64,000 bases of DNA from Catenovulum sp052056295 (lineage in GTDB: Bacteria > Pseudomonadota > Gammaproteobacteria > Enterobacterales > Alteromonadaceae), in contig NZ_CP182493.1 of assembly GCF_052056295.1 (NCBI RefSeq), forward strand, positions 3,596,001-3,660,000, read 5' to 3'. Below are positions 34,548 to 43,976 of this stretch, piece by piece. The notes under the pieces were generated by a model that saw nothing but the letters and a program-made list of their open reading frames with translations, ran no database searches and had not been told where the DNA came from. Each line of letters starts with the position of its first letter. Within the stretch, counting starts at the first letter, position 1. The translations under genes and the position numbers were made by a program.

Positions 34548-37034
34548 ATGCAGCAATTTAAACTTGGAATCATCGCCTTATCTATCGCCATGTTAGGCGC
34601 GTGCGACAACGAGACTATTGAAGACCGACAAAATAGTACTGAAAATCAGCCAGTTGTGGCTAAGTCGCGTGTTAGTTACGACCCAAGCGCTTCGGTACTG
34701 TCTGTTCCTAATGACTTATTATTTTCTGGTACAACAGATGGCACGTTAAATATTCCTGTGGTTGATGCCACTGATTTTACCGATCCTTCTGTTGCTTTGT
34801 CATCACTAGATGGCTGGTCTTATCAACAACCTTTTACCATAGCTTTTTCAGTACCGGCAGCAGCTGAAGGTATAGACGAAACCTCAGCGCAAACACCGGG
34901 TGCAGTTCGAATCTTCAAAGCTATTATGGGTGGTTCACAAGATCCAAACCACACTGAATGTGCTGCAGTGCCAAGAGGCGCAGCGTGTAAAATTGTCAGT
35001 GAGTTAACTTTTGGCGTTGATTTTGTTACACAAAAAGCCAGCAGCGAAAGTATTGCTATTGTGCCGATGAAACCTTTGGATGCACAATCAACTTACATTG
35101 TAACAGTGACCAATATGTTGGAAGATGGTTTGTCGCGACCGCTAGAGCCGTCGGCTACTTACCTAACGGTTCGACAAAATATTAATACGCATCCACTTGG
35201 CAGTGAGTCCCAATTAGCCTTGCAAGGCGCAATAAACTCATTTGAAGCCGCTATTGCAACCCAAGGTGTCGATTTAGATTCGGTTATTCTGACTGCAGCC
35301 GTCACCACCCAATCTGCTACTTCATTGCCAGCATTGAAAAAATTAATGGTGAGTAATCCTGCCGCTATGCCAACTATGGCAACGCCAGTTTTTACTGGTT
35401 TAGATGTTAAAACTGCGTTAAAGCTCAGCGCAGATTCATGCCAAACCCTATTGGGTAAAATTCAAGCTGGCACTGCCAGTGCGGCAGAGCAGGGCGCTAT
35501 TGGTTTTTGTGGTGCCAAATTGTATACATCTAACATCACATTACCGTATTACAATGGTACAGCGAGCGTTGACAATCCAACGGGTGCAACAGGTGATGGT
35601 GCTTGGTGGCAAGCTATGTGTGATAGTGGAGCAACTTTGTTAGGTGCACAAGCTGCTGGTGTAGATTTGAATGCATTGCCAGCCGGTGCTAACGATGCGA
35701 CATGTAAAGCTTTAGGTTTACGCGATTTAGGTTTAGATACTGAGCGCAATACTACCCAATATAATCCAGTGCCGGCAGTTAAAAGTTTAGTGAACACTAA
35801 CTTGCAGGTGACTGTGCCAGATGCCGCTTATGTCAGCATTTTTAATCAAGCAAATGTGCAAATGCCAACAGCAGGCTGGCCTGTAGTTATTTTGCAACAC
35901 GGTATAACCAGTCGCAAAGAAGATATGTTGGCGCTAACTGCGGCATTGAGCAAAGCTGGCTTCGCTACAATTGCAATGGATATGGTGTTACATGGTTCGC
36001 GCGGCTTTGATGTCACGGGTGATGGCAATGCTGATGTGGTTGCAAACGATGAAAAGGGCGCGACTGCGTATATGAATTTGCAAAACGCTCGAGCTATGCG
36101 CGACAACATGCGTCAAAGCATTGTTGATTTATTACGTCTTAGAGCCGCAATTGCGAGTTTGGCTGGGCAAGAGTTTGATGGACAAATGCTCGATGTTTCT
36201 AACGTTTCATTTGTCGGTCACAGCTTAGGTGGAATTGTTGGTGCTAGTTTTACTGCAATTGCTAATACAGGTTTTGCTGCACTTGGCTCTGATGAGTTAG
36301 CGCAAGCAGGTGCTGATGCTTTATTTACAGTCAAGGCTGGTGTATTTGCCAACGCCTCCGGTGGTGTGGCGAACTTTTTATTAGACAGTGGTTCGTTCGG
36401 TCGATTTATTAAGGGCAGTGTACTGCTTGCAAACTTGAGTAGTGATAATGCAAGTTTAGCAGCGTTAGCTCAAGGATATGCGACCTACCTAGCGCAAAAT
36501 GGTGCGGATTTACAAGCTTTGACGGCCGCGGATCATAATCAACATTTTGATAATTATTTAGCTGTGTTGGCGACAACTAATCCTGCGGGTGTGACTGCGA
36601 TTAGCAGTGTTATCAGTCAATATGGATTTGCAGTGCAAACTATGTTGGATGAAGGTGACCCAAATCGATATGCTAGCTGGTTAGCTGCAAGTGGAATGCC
36701 TGTATTGATAACAGAAATTTTTGGTGATGGTCTAGATCCTACAACTTGGGATCAAGTTATCCCTCCTTTTACTGGTGGGGTACCTGGTTTACCAACTTCC
36801 GGAACAGAAAGTTTTGCTCGATTGTTAGGTATATCTGCAGTCACAGCGGATGTGGAAGGTGACACGCCGACATCTGGTTTGATTCGTTACAATACTGGTG
36901 GGCATAGCTCGTTGCTTGATCCATCAGTCAATGCGACAGTGACAACAGAAATGCAAACCAGTATTGCAAGCTTCTTGGCAAGTGGTGGCACAGAAATCGA
37001 TATTAATGACAGTTCAACTGTAGTGGTTAAATAA
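34548..37034 (+). CDS. VolA/Pla-1-type surface lipase/lysophospholipase (lipoprotein)
   Basis: An 828-residue lipoprotein of the Pla-1/cef/VolA extracellular lipase family. The signal ends in the lipobox LGAC with lipidated Cys19. The N-terminal part (about 45-230) is an Ig-like/bacterial virulence factor lipase N-domain. The C-terminal hydrolase has the oxyanion loop HGITSRKEDML (about 451), the nucleophile elbow GHSLGG (Ser559) and a late histidine in GGHSS (about 786). In Vibrio cholerae, VolA releases fatty acids from lysophosphatidylcholine at the cell surface and is paired with the FadL transporter; FadL is not adjacent here. The FadR-like site upstream fits a fatty-acid role. A clear terminator follows. 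Confidence 0.88.
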   Translation: MQQFKLGIIALSIAMLGACDNETIEDRQNSTENQPVVAKSRVSYDPSASVLSVPNDLLFSGTTDGTLNIPVVDATDFTDPSVALSSLDGWSYQQPFTIAFSVPAAAEGIDETSAQTPGAVRIFKAIMGGSQDPNHTECAAVPRGAACKIVSELTFGVDFVTQKASSESIAIVPMKPLDAQSTYIVTVTNMLEDGLSRPLEPSATYLTVRQNINTHPLGSESQLALQGAINSFEAAIATQGVDLDSVILTAAVTTQSATSLPALKKLMVSNPAAMPTMATPVFTGLDVKTALKLSADSCQTLLGKIQAGTASAAEQGAIGFCGAKLYTSNITLPYYNGTASVDNPTGATGDGAWWQAMCDSGATLLGAQAAGVDLNALPAGANDATCKALGLRDLGLDTERNTTQYNPVPAVKSLVNTNLQVTVPDAAYVSIFNQANVQMPTAGWPVVILQHGITSRKEDMLALTAALSKAGFATIAMDMVLHGSRGFDVTGDGNADVVANDEKGATAYMNLQNARAMRDNMRQSIVDLLRLRAAIASLAGQEFDGQMLDVSNVSFVGHSLGGIVGASFTAIANTGFAALGSDELAQAGADALFTVKAGVFANASGGVANFLLDSGSFGRFIKGSVLLANLSSDNASLAALAQGYATYLAQNGADLQALTAADHNQHFDNYLAVLATTNPAGVTAISSVISQYGFAVQTMLDEGDPNRYASWLAASGMPVLITEIFGDGLDPTTWDQVIPPFTGGVPGLPTSGTESFARLLGISAVTADVEGDTPTSGLIRYNTGGHSSLLDPSVNATVTTEMQTSIASFLASGGTEIDINDSSTVVVK

Positions 37035-37052
37035 CTCATTACGCCAGATAAC

Positions 37053-37082
37053 AAGGTCAAACTGATAAAGTTTGACCTTTTT
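37053..37082 (+). terminator. Intrinsic terminator after the lipase gene
   Basis: An eleven-base stem AAGGTCAAACT / AGTTTGACCTT with loop GATAA, running into T5. Confidence 0.88.
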
Positions 37083-37160
37083 ATCATAAATCAACTTGAT
37101 CCTGCTCAAGGATGACATATTATAAATACTAACAGCGTCGCTGTGTGTGGGGTACCCAAT

Positions 37161-37607
37161 ATGTTGTCAAATCTCTTTCATGATCTTGTTACTGGTCACC
37201 AATATAGTAAAAAATGGCCGGTTAAACCTCAGCTATATGCTATCTTCCCTGAATGTCGAGTAATCAAAGCAACTCAATTTGCGGCTATGTTTCTGCCAAT
37301 TATCGCGATTATTTCATTTTGTATTCAGGTCGCAGTATTAGGTTATGAATTTATGCCACAAGCACTGGCAATGGCATGTTTAATATTAAGTATGCCACTA
37401 CAAGGTTATTACTGGTTGGGGAAAAGAGCACAACAACCTTTGCCTATGAGTTTAGTAAACTGGTATGGACAATTAGAAACTAAATTGTTGCAGCAGGGCG
37501 TGAGTGTTAAATCTAACTCTTCCAAACTCAGATATTTGGATATGGCGCTATTACTTAATTTAGCCTTTAAAGAGTTAGAAAAGGGCTGGTGGAAAGAGTG
37601 GTTTTAG
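37161..37607 (+). CDS. yfbV: UPF0208 family membrane protein YfbV
   Basis: A 148-residue inner-membrane protein with two helices (about 43-66 and 70-88) and conserved QYSKKWP, RVIKATQFA and QGYYWLGKR motifs, as in E. coli YfbV. In E. coli YfbV has been linked to insulation of the Ter macrodomain of the chromosome. The start is ATG 37161 after a G-rich stretch; GTG 37143 would add six residues. Its end overlaps the convergent regulator gene by four bases. Confidence 0.87.
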   Translation: MLSNLFHDLVTGHQYSKKWPVKPQLYAIFPECRVIKATQFAAMFLPIIAIISFCIQVAVLGYEFMPQALAMACLILSMPLQGYYWLGKRAQQPLPMSLVNWYGQLETKLLQQGVSVKSNSSKLRYLDMALLLNLAFKELEKGWWKEWF

Positions 37608-38008
37608 CCAACAAACTCACAGCCCATATTTTTTAAGGTTACAAATAGCTTTTTAGGTTGAAATGGTTTTACCAGAAAGCCTTTCGCGCCTAGTGACATC
37701 GCTTTTTTTACATTGTCGGCGGTTGAATGTGCGCTGATAATGGCCACCTTAGCATTAGCATCTTTAGCCAACAGCTGTTCAAATACGATCAAACCATCTT
37801 CTTCATCGAGCATTATGTCTAAAAAGACTATATTAGGCTGCTCTGTTTGGTATTTCTCTAATGTTTCTTCAGCGTTATCCGCTTCTACAAAGCGACTAAA
37901 ACCCATTTCGAGTAGCATTTGGCGCAAATAATCACGCATAATGCGGCAGTCATCGACAATCAGCACTTTTTCGCTACGAAGCGGTGTTAATTTTTTTTTG
38001 TCGTTCAT
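37604..38008 (-). CDS. Single-domain response regulator (CheY-like)
   Basis: A 134-residue stand-alone receiver domain. Acidic pocket VDD (19-20), phosphoacceptor Asp64 in VFLDIML, Ser92 and Lys114 in FLVKPF complete the active site. It has no output domain, so it must act by protein contact or be a phosphate shuttle. Its ATG overlaps the stop codon of the hybrid kinase by one base (TAATG), indicating translational coupling and partnership. Several in-frame ATG codons exist, but the chosen one is the coupled one. Confidence 0.92.
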   Translation of the reverse strand: MNDKKKLTPLRSEKVLIVDDCRIMRDYLRQMLLEMGFSRFVEADNAEETLEKYQTEQPNIVFLDIMLDEEDGLIVFEQLLAKDANAKVAIISAHSTADNVKKAMSLGAKGFLVKPFQPKKLFVTLKNMGCEFVG

Positions 38009-40638
38009 TAAGCTTCCTTGAAATTTTGACTGGTAATTAAACTCTGTAAGTTTACAAATTTCTTTTGTACTAAACTAATGTTACAAGTATATGCTGCTTG
38101 CTCCAGTTCAGCTGCTGGTTTGGCTAATTCTTGTTTGCCAAAACTGGCACTATTGCCTTTTAATGTATGAGCAATCAACGCAAGTTGTTGAAAATCTTCG
38201 CTGTTTAAAGCTTGCTGCATTTCGGCCAACTGCCCTGGTAACTTTCGAGAAAACTCATCAGTAAGTTGTTGTACATCTTCGTTATTTTTAAGGTTAGCTG
38301 CTATTTGTTCGAAGTCAATCGCCTGTGCTTGTTGATTATCATTTAGCAGATATTTAGCTAAGGTTTCTAACAATATGCTTGAGTCTATTGGCTTAGCTAT
38401 GTGACCGTTGCAGCCTTGCTCTAAATAATGAGATATTTCTTCACGCATTACATTTGCAGTTAATGCAATAATAGGTTGTTCAAAACCGGTTTGTCGAATT
38501 AATTGAGTAGCCTCTAAGCCTCCCATAATCGGCATTTGCATATCCATAAGTACTAAGTCAAAGTCCTCAATTAAACATTTTTCAACCGCTTCTTGGCCGT
38601 TATTAACCACTTGAATATTTACCTTAGTCGGAGCAAGAATTAATTGGATTAGGCGTTGATTGTCTGGGTTATCTTCAGCTAATAATATTTCAGCCGTTGA
38701 TAAATCCAGTTGGGTTGTGGCCTTTTTCAATAGACTGTTATTCAGGGTTATTGAGGTTAAGTTAGCTACTTGTTGTTGTGACAAATCTAAAGTCAGGGTA
38801 AAAACAGAGCCTTTTCCTTCTTGGCTCCTAACCGAAATAGAACCCGCTAGGCATTCAGCTAAAGATTGGCTGACAGCTAAACCTAGACCTGTGCCACCAT
38901 ATTTTCGAGTGGTGCTAGAATCGGCTTGGACAAAAGGCTGAAATAATTTGGCTTGCGCTTTGGTTGACAGCCCAATACCTGTATCTAATATGCTAAATGA
39001 CAGGTGTTGGCTTAGCGGGTCATATGCAACTTCAATTTTTATACTACCCTCATGGGTAAATTTGACTGCATTTGAAACTAAGTTTATCAAGATTTGTTTT
39101 AATCGTGTTGGGTCAGATTTAAACTTAGCGGGTAAAGCGTCGGCTAAATTAATGGTAAAAGCTAAAGCTTTTTCTTGGCATAACTTCTCGGCAATATTGC
39201 TCAGTTCTGTAAGCATTTGGCTTAGCTCAACAGAGATTGATTCAACCTCAAGTTTGCCAGACTCAATTTTTGATAAGTCCAAAATATCACTTATCAGCGA
39301 CATTAAATGGTTGCTGCTACTCAAAACTTTTTCTAACAATTCGTTGCGTAATTGCGCATCGTTTTGATGGACTAAGGCTTGCTCGGTAAAACCACAGATA
39401 GCTGTCAGAGGCGTGCGTATCTCATGACTCATGTTAGCCAGAAAACGACTTTTTAGTTCGCTTGCTTGTTCTGCAAGGATCCGTGCTTGGGTTAATTCTC
39501 GATTGGCGTTTTGCAGAGCAAGTGTGCGTGATTGCACTTTTTCTTCTAGATGATCTTTATAATCTTCTATGCTACTACGAGCTTGTTTAATTGAATTGAC
39601 CATGCGATTAAAAGATTCAAATAGTCGACCCATTTCGTCATTTCGATTGCTCGGTAAGCGCATCACAAGTTTTCCTGATGCAATTGATTTACTCGCGGCA
39701 TTCAATTGAGCTATAGGTTTTAAAATGAGTTTTTCTAACGAAAAGAAGATTAACCAACTGGTTAATAACATAGATATAAGTACCGCAAATAAAACAATGT
39801 AGGATATATGTTTTGTGATGGCTAATTCGTTTGACGGTACTGCGGTTGCCAGCACAAAATCACCATTAATCGGCTGTTTAGCGATCAGCAAATCTTGATC
39901 ATTAAAATAAGTTTGAATCAGATTAGCTGAAGTACTTTGCAGTTGATTGTTGAGATATTGCGGTAGTTTGCGACTCGGGTAACTAAAACTGGAAACAAGA
40001 ATTTCTCCTTGCCTGTCCACCAATACATTTATTCCTGAGTCACCAACAATATTGTGAATGACGTTGTGAATGGTTTCTGGGTTCACTTTAATCAGCAGGT
40101 AACCCCAATGGCTTTTATTGGCTAATTCTAACTTGCGAATTGCGTATAAGCTGGGAAACATTGGTTGTTCACTTGCAAAAATAAACTGCAGATCAATTGT
40201 TTGGTCTAGCTTGTCAAACCAACTAGTCTGGGTCAGCCATTGCTCATTGATTGGACTAAAATCGGCAGCAAGTCGAGCATCTATTAACCCATTTGGTCGA
40301 ATAAGTTGGATTTCGTCGATTTTGGGGTACGACTGAATATATTGAGCAAAATTGTCGAGTATTTGAGGTAACAGCAGGGTATATCTTTGGTTGTTTTGGC
40401 TGCGCTGAATATATTCAATTAAGCTGGTATTGCGACTAAGAAGCTCGAGGATCGAATGTGTATCAGAGAAATAATGCTCTAAGGTAAAAGCTTGCTGGGC
40501 AACTTGATTTTTTAGACGGTTGTTAAACTGGTATCTATTATTATCCACCGACATATAAATGGCATATAAACCTATACCAGTCATTGGCAAAGCTACGAGC
40601 AACAATATAAGTACAATCAGTTTGTTGCTGAGTTTCAT
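38008..40638 (-). CDS. Hybrid sensor histidine kinase (Cache-HAMP-HisKA-HATPase-REC-HPt)
   Basis: An 876-residue membrane kinase. Helix 1 (about 7-29), a double-Cache-like periplasmic sensor (30-275), helix 2 (276-298), HAMP (300-353), coiled coil (355-392), HisKA with His405 in FLANMSHEIRTPLT, HATPase with NLVSNAVKF, DTGIGLS and GGTGLGLAVS, a receiver domain with Asp699 in LVLMDM, and a C-terminal HPt domain with His824 in LIAHTLKGN. A full phosphorelay is thus built in, ending presumably on the CheY-like regulator translated next. Its start overlaps the upstream binding protein gene by four bases. The signal is probably delivered by that binding protein or sensed directly by the Cache domain; this is inferred from context. 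Confidence 0.94.
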   Translation of the reverse strand: MKLSNKLIVLILLLVALPMTGIGLYAIYMSVDNNRYQFNNRLKNQVAQQAFTLEHYFSDTHSILELLSRNTSLIEYIQRSQNNQRYTLLLPQILDNFAQYIQSYPKIDEIQLIRPNGLIDARLAADFSPINEQWLTQTSWFDKLDQTIDLQFIFASEQPMFPSLYAIRKLELANKSHWGYLLIKVNPETIHNVIHNIVGDSGINVLVDRQGEILVSSFSYPSRKLPQYLNNQLQSTSANLIQTYFNDQDLLIAKQPINGDFVLATAVPSNELAITKHISYIVLFAVLISMLLTSWLIFFSLEKLILKPIAQLNAASKSIASGKLVMRLPSNRNDEMGRLFESFNRMVNSIKQARSSIEDYKDHLEEKVQSRTLALQNANRELTQARILAEQASELKSRFLANMSHEIRTPLTAICGFTEQALVHQNDAQLRNELLEKVLSSSNHLMSLISDILDLSKIESGKLEVESISVELSQMLTELSNIAEKLCQEKALAFTINLADALPAKFKSDPTRLKQILINLVSNAVKFTHEGSIKIEVAYDPLSQHLSFSILDTGIGLSTKAQAKLFQPFVQADSSTTRKYGGTGLGLAVSQSLAECLAGSISVRSQEGKGSVFTLTLDLSQQQVANLTSITLNNSLLKKATTQLDLSTAEILLAEDNPDNQRLIQLILAPTKVNIQVVNNGQEAVEKCLIEDFDLVLMDMQMPIMGGLEATQLIRQTGFEQPIIALTANVMREEISHYLEQGCNGHIAKPIDSSILLETLAKYLLNDNQQAQAIDFEQIAANLKNNEDVQQLTDEFSRKLPGQLAEMQQALNSEDFQQLALIAHTLKGNSASFGKQELAKPAAELEQAAYTCNISLVQKKFVNLQSLITSQNFKEA

Positions 40639-41699
40639 GGTCTTCCTTGGCTAAGCTGTTTATGGGCAAATACCAGCTGTTTATAAGTCATTTGGAAGTA
40701 ACGCTCAGTCGTTGCTGCAATCACTTTGTTGAGTTGCACTTTAGCGGATAACTTGGGATATAAGGTTTGGTTGTTTTGAACTTCTTCTGGTAGCAGCTTA
40801 AACGCGGTTAAATTTGGTGTTGGGTATTGTAAATCTAACGCGAGTTGCATCGAGTTTTTTGGCTCTAATAAAAAGTTGATAAATTGGTGTGCGTGCTCTT
40901 TTTGTCCGCTCGCTTTACTTATGGTTAAACAATCTAGCCAAGCATTCGTGCCGTCGGAAGGCTGGATAAATTCAAGATCTGGATTAAGTGCTTTTAGGTA
41001 AAGTGCATCGCCGTTGTATGCCATGGAAATCCAGATTTCTTCTTTATTTAGTCGGTTATTTTCATCTAAATTTAATGCGCTAAAGCTGTTGATGTGATTA
41101 AGCTGTTGATGGATAAGTGTTGCTGCTTGGTTAATTTGCCTTTGGTCGTCAGAATGGCTGTCAAACCCTGCTGCGATTAACGCCATGGGTAATAAAGTAC
41201 GCGAATCATTGAGTAAATTTATTTTGCCCGAATATTGGGGCATTTGTGCAAAAAAACTTTGCCAGCTAGTTGGTGGTTGAGTGACAAATTTTTTATTGTA
41301 AAGAATACCTATAGTGCCCCAAAAATAGGGCACACAATAGTCGCCAAATTCGTTCGCCGCATGCTGCCATTTGGCTTCTATGTGGGGTAAATTTGATAGT
41401 TGAGATTTGTCATAACTATCTAACCATTGCTGCTCTTGGTACATGGGTAATCTAACCCTACTGGTTAGCACTATGTCGTAACCTTGACCTTGGGTTAAAT
41501 TAAGCAGCCGATCTCTAGCGTCATCAGAGTCGTAATGGATTTGTTTTACGCGTGTGCCAGTTTGGCTATGGAAAGCATCTAACAGGGATTGTGATATATA
41601 TTCGGGCCAAGTCAACAAAGTAATTTCAGAAGCACGCACAGAACTTGCAGCAACGAGTAGAGCTAAAGTGGCAAACGTGAAAATACTTTGTTTTTGCAT
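40635..41699 (-). CDS. PotD-like periplasmic binding protein (polyamine type), sensory
   Basis: A 354-residue exported binding protein of the spermidine/putrescine (PotD/PotF) family: signal peptide about 1-23 (SVRA-SE), mature start ITLLTWPEYIS, YDIVLTS, PYFWGTIGILYNKK, ISMAYNGDALYL and the hinge segments expected for this class. No permease or ATPase genes accompany it; instead its end overlaps the hybrid kinase start by four bases. That suggests a sensing role, comparable to NspS with MbaA in Vibrio cholerae, but with a kinase. ATG 41699 is preferred; TTG 41708 would add three residues. The true ligand may be a polyamine or another small cation. Confidence 0.85.
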   Translation of the reverse strand: MQKQSIFTFATLALLVAASSVRASEITLLTWPEYISQSLLDAFHSQTGTRVKQIHYDSDDARDRLLNLTQGQGYDIVLTSRVRLPMYQEQQWLDSYDKSQLSNLPHIEAKWQHAANEFGDYCVPYFWGTIGILYNKKFVTQPPTSWQSFFAQMPQYSGKINLLNDSRTLLPMALIAAGFDSHSDDQRQINQAATLIHQQLNHINSFSALNLDENNRLNKEEIWISMAYNGDALYLKALNPDLEFIQPSDGTNAWLDCLTISKASGQKEHAHQFINFLLEPKNSMQLALDLQYPTPNLTAFKLLPEEVQNNQTLYPKLSAKVQLNKVIAATTERYFQMTYKQLVFAHKQLSQGRP

Positions 41700-41784
41700 A
41701 ACATCCAATTTGTCTAAATTTTTATCTAATTCCTTCAGTATATATAAGATTTTACAAAGTTAGCAATTTGTTGGTTATTTTTTG

Positions 41785-42195
41785 TCACTGAGTTACGTTG
41801 CTAATCGCCATTTCAAAATAACGACGGACATTTGTATTCACATCAACCACGAGTTTTTGATAACAAATACCAGGAAATGCAAATGTATGGCCGGAAAAAG
41901 CCAACATGACAGTTGGTGCATTTGGATCTGAATCATCATATAACCATTCACCACCTATATGTTTACGGAAAGTTTCTCCCATATAAGCGCCGAGCATATT
42001 ACAAATGACAAAGATAAAGTCTTGTTTGCGGTCGGTTTCATCTTTTAACTTAGCTATGCTCCACAAAATTGCTTTATCAATTTGCGCTATGCTTTCAATC
42101 GAGTAGTCAAGCTGTACACCATATTCTTCATTAATATAGCTAACGGCATCTTGTGCTGATTCTTGCATCAATTTAGTGATTTCAGCTTGGTTCAT
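41785..42195 (-). CDS. Hypothetical cytoplasmic protein
   Basis: A 136-residue protein without signal or membrane segments. The N-terminal half is helical (MNQAEITKLMQESAQDAV); the centre has ICNMLGAYMGETFRKHIGGE and the C-terminal half is more beta-like, ending FEMAISNVTQ. The layout vaguely recalls DUF3806-type proteins (helix, LGAYxGE, W, beta hairpins), but I would not name it. It stands alone between the binding protein and cmoB genes on the minus strand. Confidence 0.65.
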   Translation of the reverse strand: MNQAEITKLMQESAQDAVSYINEEYGVQLDYSIESIAQIDKAILWSIAKLKDETDRKQDFIFVICNMLGAYMGETFRKHIGGEWLYDDSDPNAPTVMLAFSGHTFAFPGICYQKLVVDVNTNVRRYFEMAISNVTQ

Positions 42196-42272
42196 TATTA
42201 TTTTTTCCTAATGCTTTTGCTAACTTATATTTTGGTAAAGTTAAGCCTATGTGCAAATGTTAATTACTTCAA

Positions 42273-43232
42273 CTATTTATTGGCGATTATCACAGCACGA
42301 ATCGGTGCAGGATAACCTTCGACAGTTTTATTGATGTCGTCAGCATCTAAAAAGTCAGCTAATGATTCGTTCTCCATCCAAGCCGTTTTTCTTTGTTCGT
42401 CTAACGAAGTGACGGTTTCGTCTACAACTCGAATATTTTTGAAACCAAGTCGACTTAACCAGTGGCATAAAGCTTTGCTGCTTGGAATAAACCAGACGTT
42501 GCGCATTTTTGCATAACGCTCACCTGGTACTAAAACAGTATTTTCATCCCCTGCAACAACTATGGTTTCAAGGATTAATTCACCACCGGGTCTAAGCTGG
42601 TCTTTTAGTTGCTGCAAAAATTCAAATGGGCTGCGTCTATGATATAAAACACCCATAGAAAATACTGTGTCAAATGCGTTACTTGCTGGCAGCTGTTCCA
42701 CACCTAACGGCAATAAATGTATGCCCGGTTGCTGAGCATATTTTTGCATTGCTTGAAATTGCACTACAAACAATTGCGAAGGGTCTGCGCCAACCACAAA
42801 TTTTGCGCCTTCACCTAACATGCGCCACATGTGGTAGCCGTTGCCGCAGCCTACATCCAACACAGTGCGGTTTTTTAATGGCTGAATGTGGGGTAGGAGC
42901 CTGTCCCATTTCCAGTCACTGCGCCATTCTGTATTCAAATCAATATGAAATAGCTGATAAGGGCCTTTGCGCCAAGGCATAAATTGTTTTAATAAAACTT
43001 CTAAGCGTTTTTGTTGACCTAGGTTTAAGTCGTCGCTGTGGCCGATAGCCACTGCTGATTTAAGCTCAACACAAGTTGCCGTGGCTTCAGGCAAATTTTC
43101 AATGGTTTTTTGCCAGCTTTTAAATTCGCCATGCAGGGCGTTTTTTTGCCAATCTGCTAATAGCGCAGGCATGGTTTCTATCCAACTGTGTAGCTGATTA
43201 TTGAGTATGTCTTGGTAAAATTGGTTAAACAT
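42273..43232 (-). CDS. cmoB: tRNA U34 carboxymethyltransferase CmoB
   Basis: Transfers the carboxymethyl group from carboxy-S-adenosylmethionine to ho5U34 of tRNA, forming cmo5U. The 319-residue protein has an N-terminal helical extension and a Rossmann domain with VLDVGCGNGYHMWRML, GVLYHRRSP and KMRNVWFIPS, all typical of CmoB. Length matches E. coli (323). It starts 12 bases after cmoA and is probably translated from the same message. It uses the cofactor that CmoA makes. Confidence 0.96.
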   Translation of the reverse strand: MFNQFYQDILNNQLHSWIETMPALLADWQKNALHGEFKSWQKTIENLPEATATCVELKSAVAIGHSDDLNLGQQKRLEVLLKQFMPWRKGPYQLFHIDLNTEWRSDWKWDRLLPHIQPLKNRTVLDVGCGNGYHMWRMLGEGAKFVVGADPSQLFVVQFQAMQKYAQQPGIHLLPLGVEQLPASNAFDTVFSMGVLYHRRSPFEFLQQLKDQLRPGGELILETIVVAGDENTVLVPGERYAKMRNVWFIPSSKALCHWLSRLGFKNIRVVDETVTSLDEQRKTAWMENESLADFLDADDINKTVEGYPAPIRAVIIANK

Positions 43233-43244
43233 GCGGTTTAAGCT

Positions 43245-43976
43245 CTAGTCTTTTATAGCAATTAGCGAAGAAAAATTAAAACACTGATACCACTGATTAA
43301 ATTGGTTAAATCCAGCATTTTTTAGTCTTTGGTAATGGGTATCTAAACTGTCTGGTTTCATTACGTTTTCTATTGCGGTGCGTTTTTGGCTGATTTCAAG
43401 TTCGCTGTAGCCATGGGCACGCTTAAAATCAAGATGCAAATCATTGAGTGTATGTTGAATTTTATCTTGGTTGAAAATGAGTTTTTCGGATAAGACCAAA
43501 ATGCCACCCGGATTTAATCCTTGGTATATCTGTTTAATTAATTGTTCACGCAAATCGGCCGCAATAAATTGCAGCGTGAAGTTCAACACCACCATAGAGG
43601 CATTGTGAATATCCAATTTAAGTACATCATCACATAAGACAATGGTTTTCACATTGGATTTGTAATTGAGCAAATGTTTGCGACATTTTTCAGCCATAGG
43701 TTGAGAATAGTCAACTGCAAATAAAGTATTGTTGGCACTGGTAATATTACGGCGCATGGATAAACTGGCTGCGCCTAAAGATGCACCTAAATCATATATG
43801 TGGCTATCATCTGTTACATAGGCTTTGGCTAAATGACCTATGGTTGAAATGATGGTTTGATAACCCGGCACCGAGCGTTCAATCATGTCGGAAAAAACAT
43901 CAACAACACTGTCATCAAAAACAAAGTCTTTCACTTGATGTTGTGGATTGGCGTATATGTTATCTCTTTTGCTCAT
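43245..43976 (-). CDS. cmoA: Carboxy-S-adenosyl-L-methionine synthase CmoA
   Basis: Makes Cx-SAM from SAM and prephenate. The 243-residue protein shows DFVFDDSVVDVFSDMIERSVPGY near the N-terminus in abbreviated form (residues about 17-39), the SAM loop YDLGASLGAASLS and the LNFTLQFI strand, characteristic of CmoA. It is the first gene of the cmoAB unit. A divergent RND efflux operon begins 188 bases away. The late-step enzyme CmoM is encoded near 23.5 kb. Confidence 0.96.
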   Translation of the reverse strand: MSKRDNIYANPQHQVKDFVFDDSVVDVFSDMIERSVPGYQTIISTIGHLAKAYVTDDSHIYDLGASLGAASLSMRRNITSANNTLFAVDYSQPMAEKCRKHLLNYKSNVKTIVLCDDVLKLDIHNASMVVLNFTLQFIAADLREQLIKQIYQGLNPGGILVLSEKLIFNQDKIQHTLNDLHLDFKRAHGYSELEISQKRTAIENVMKPDSLDTHYQRLKNAGFNQFNQWYQCFNFSSLIAIKD

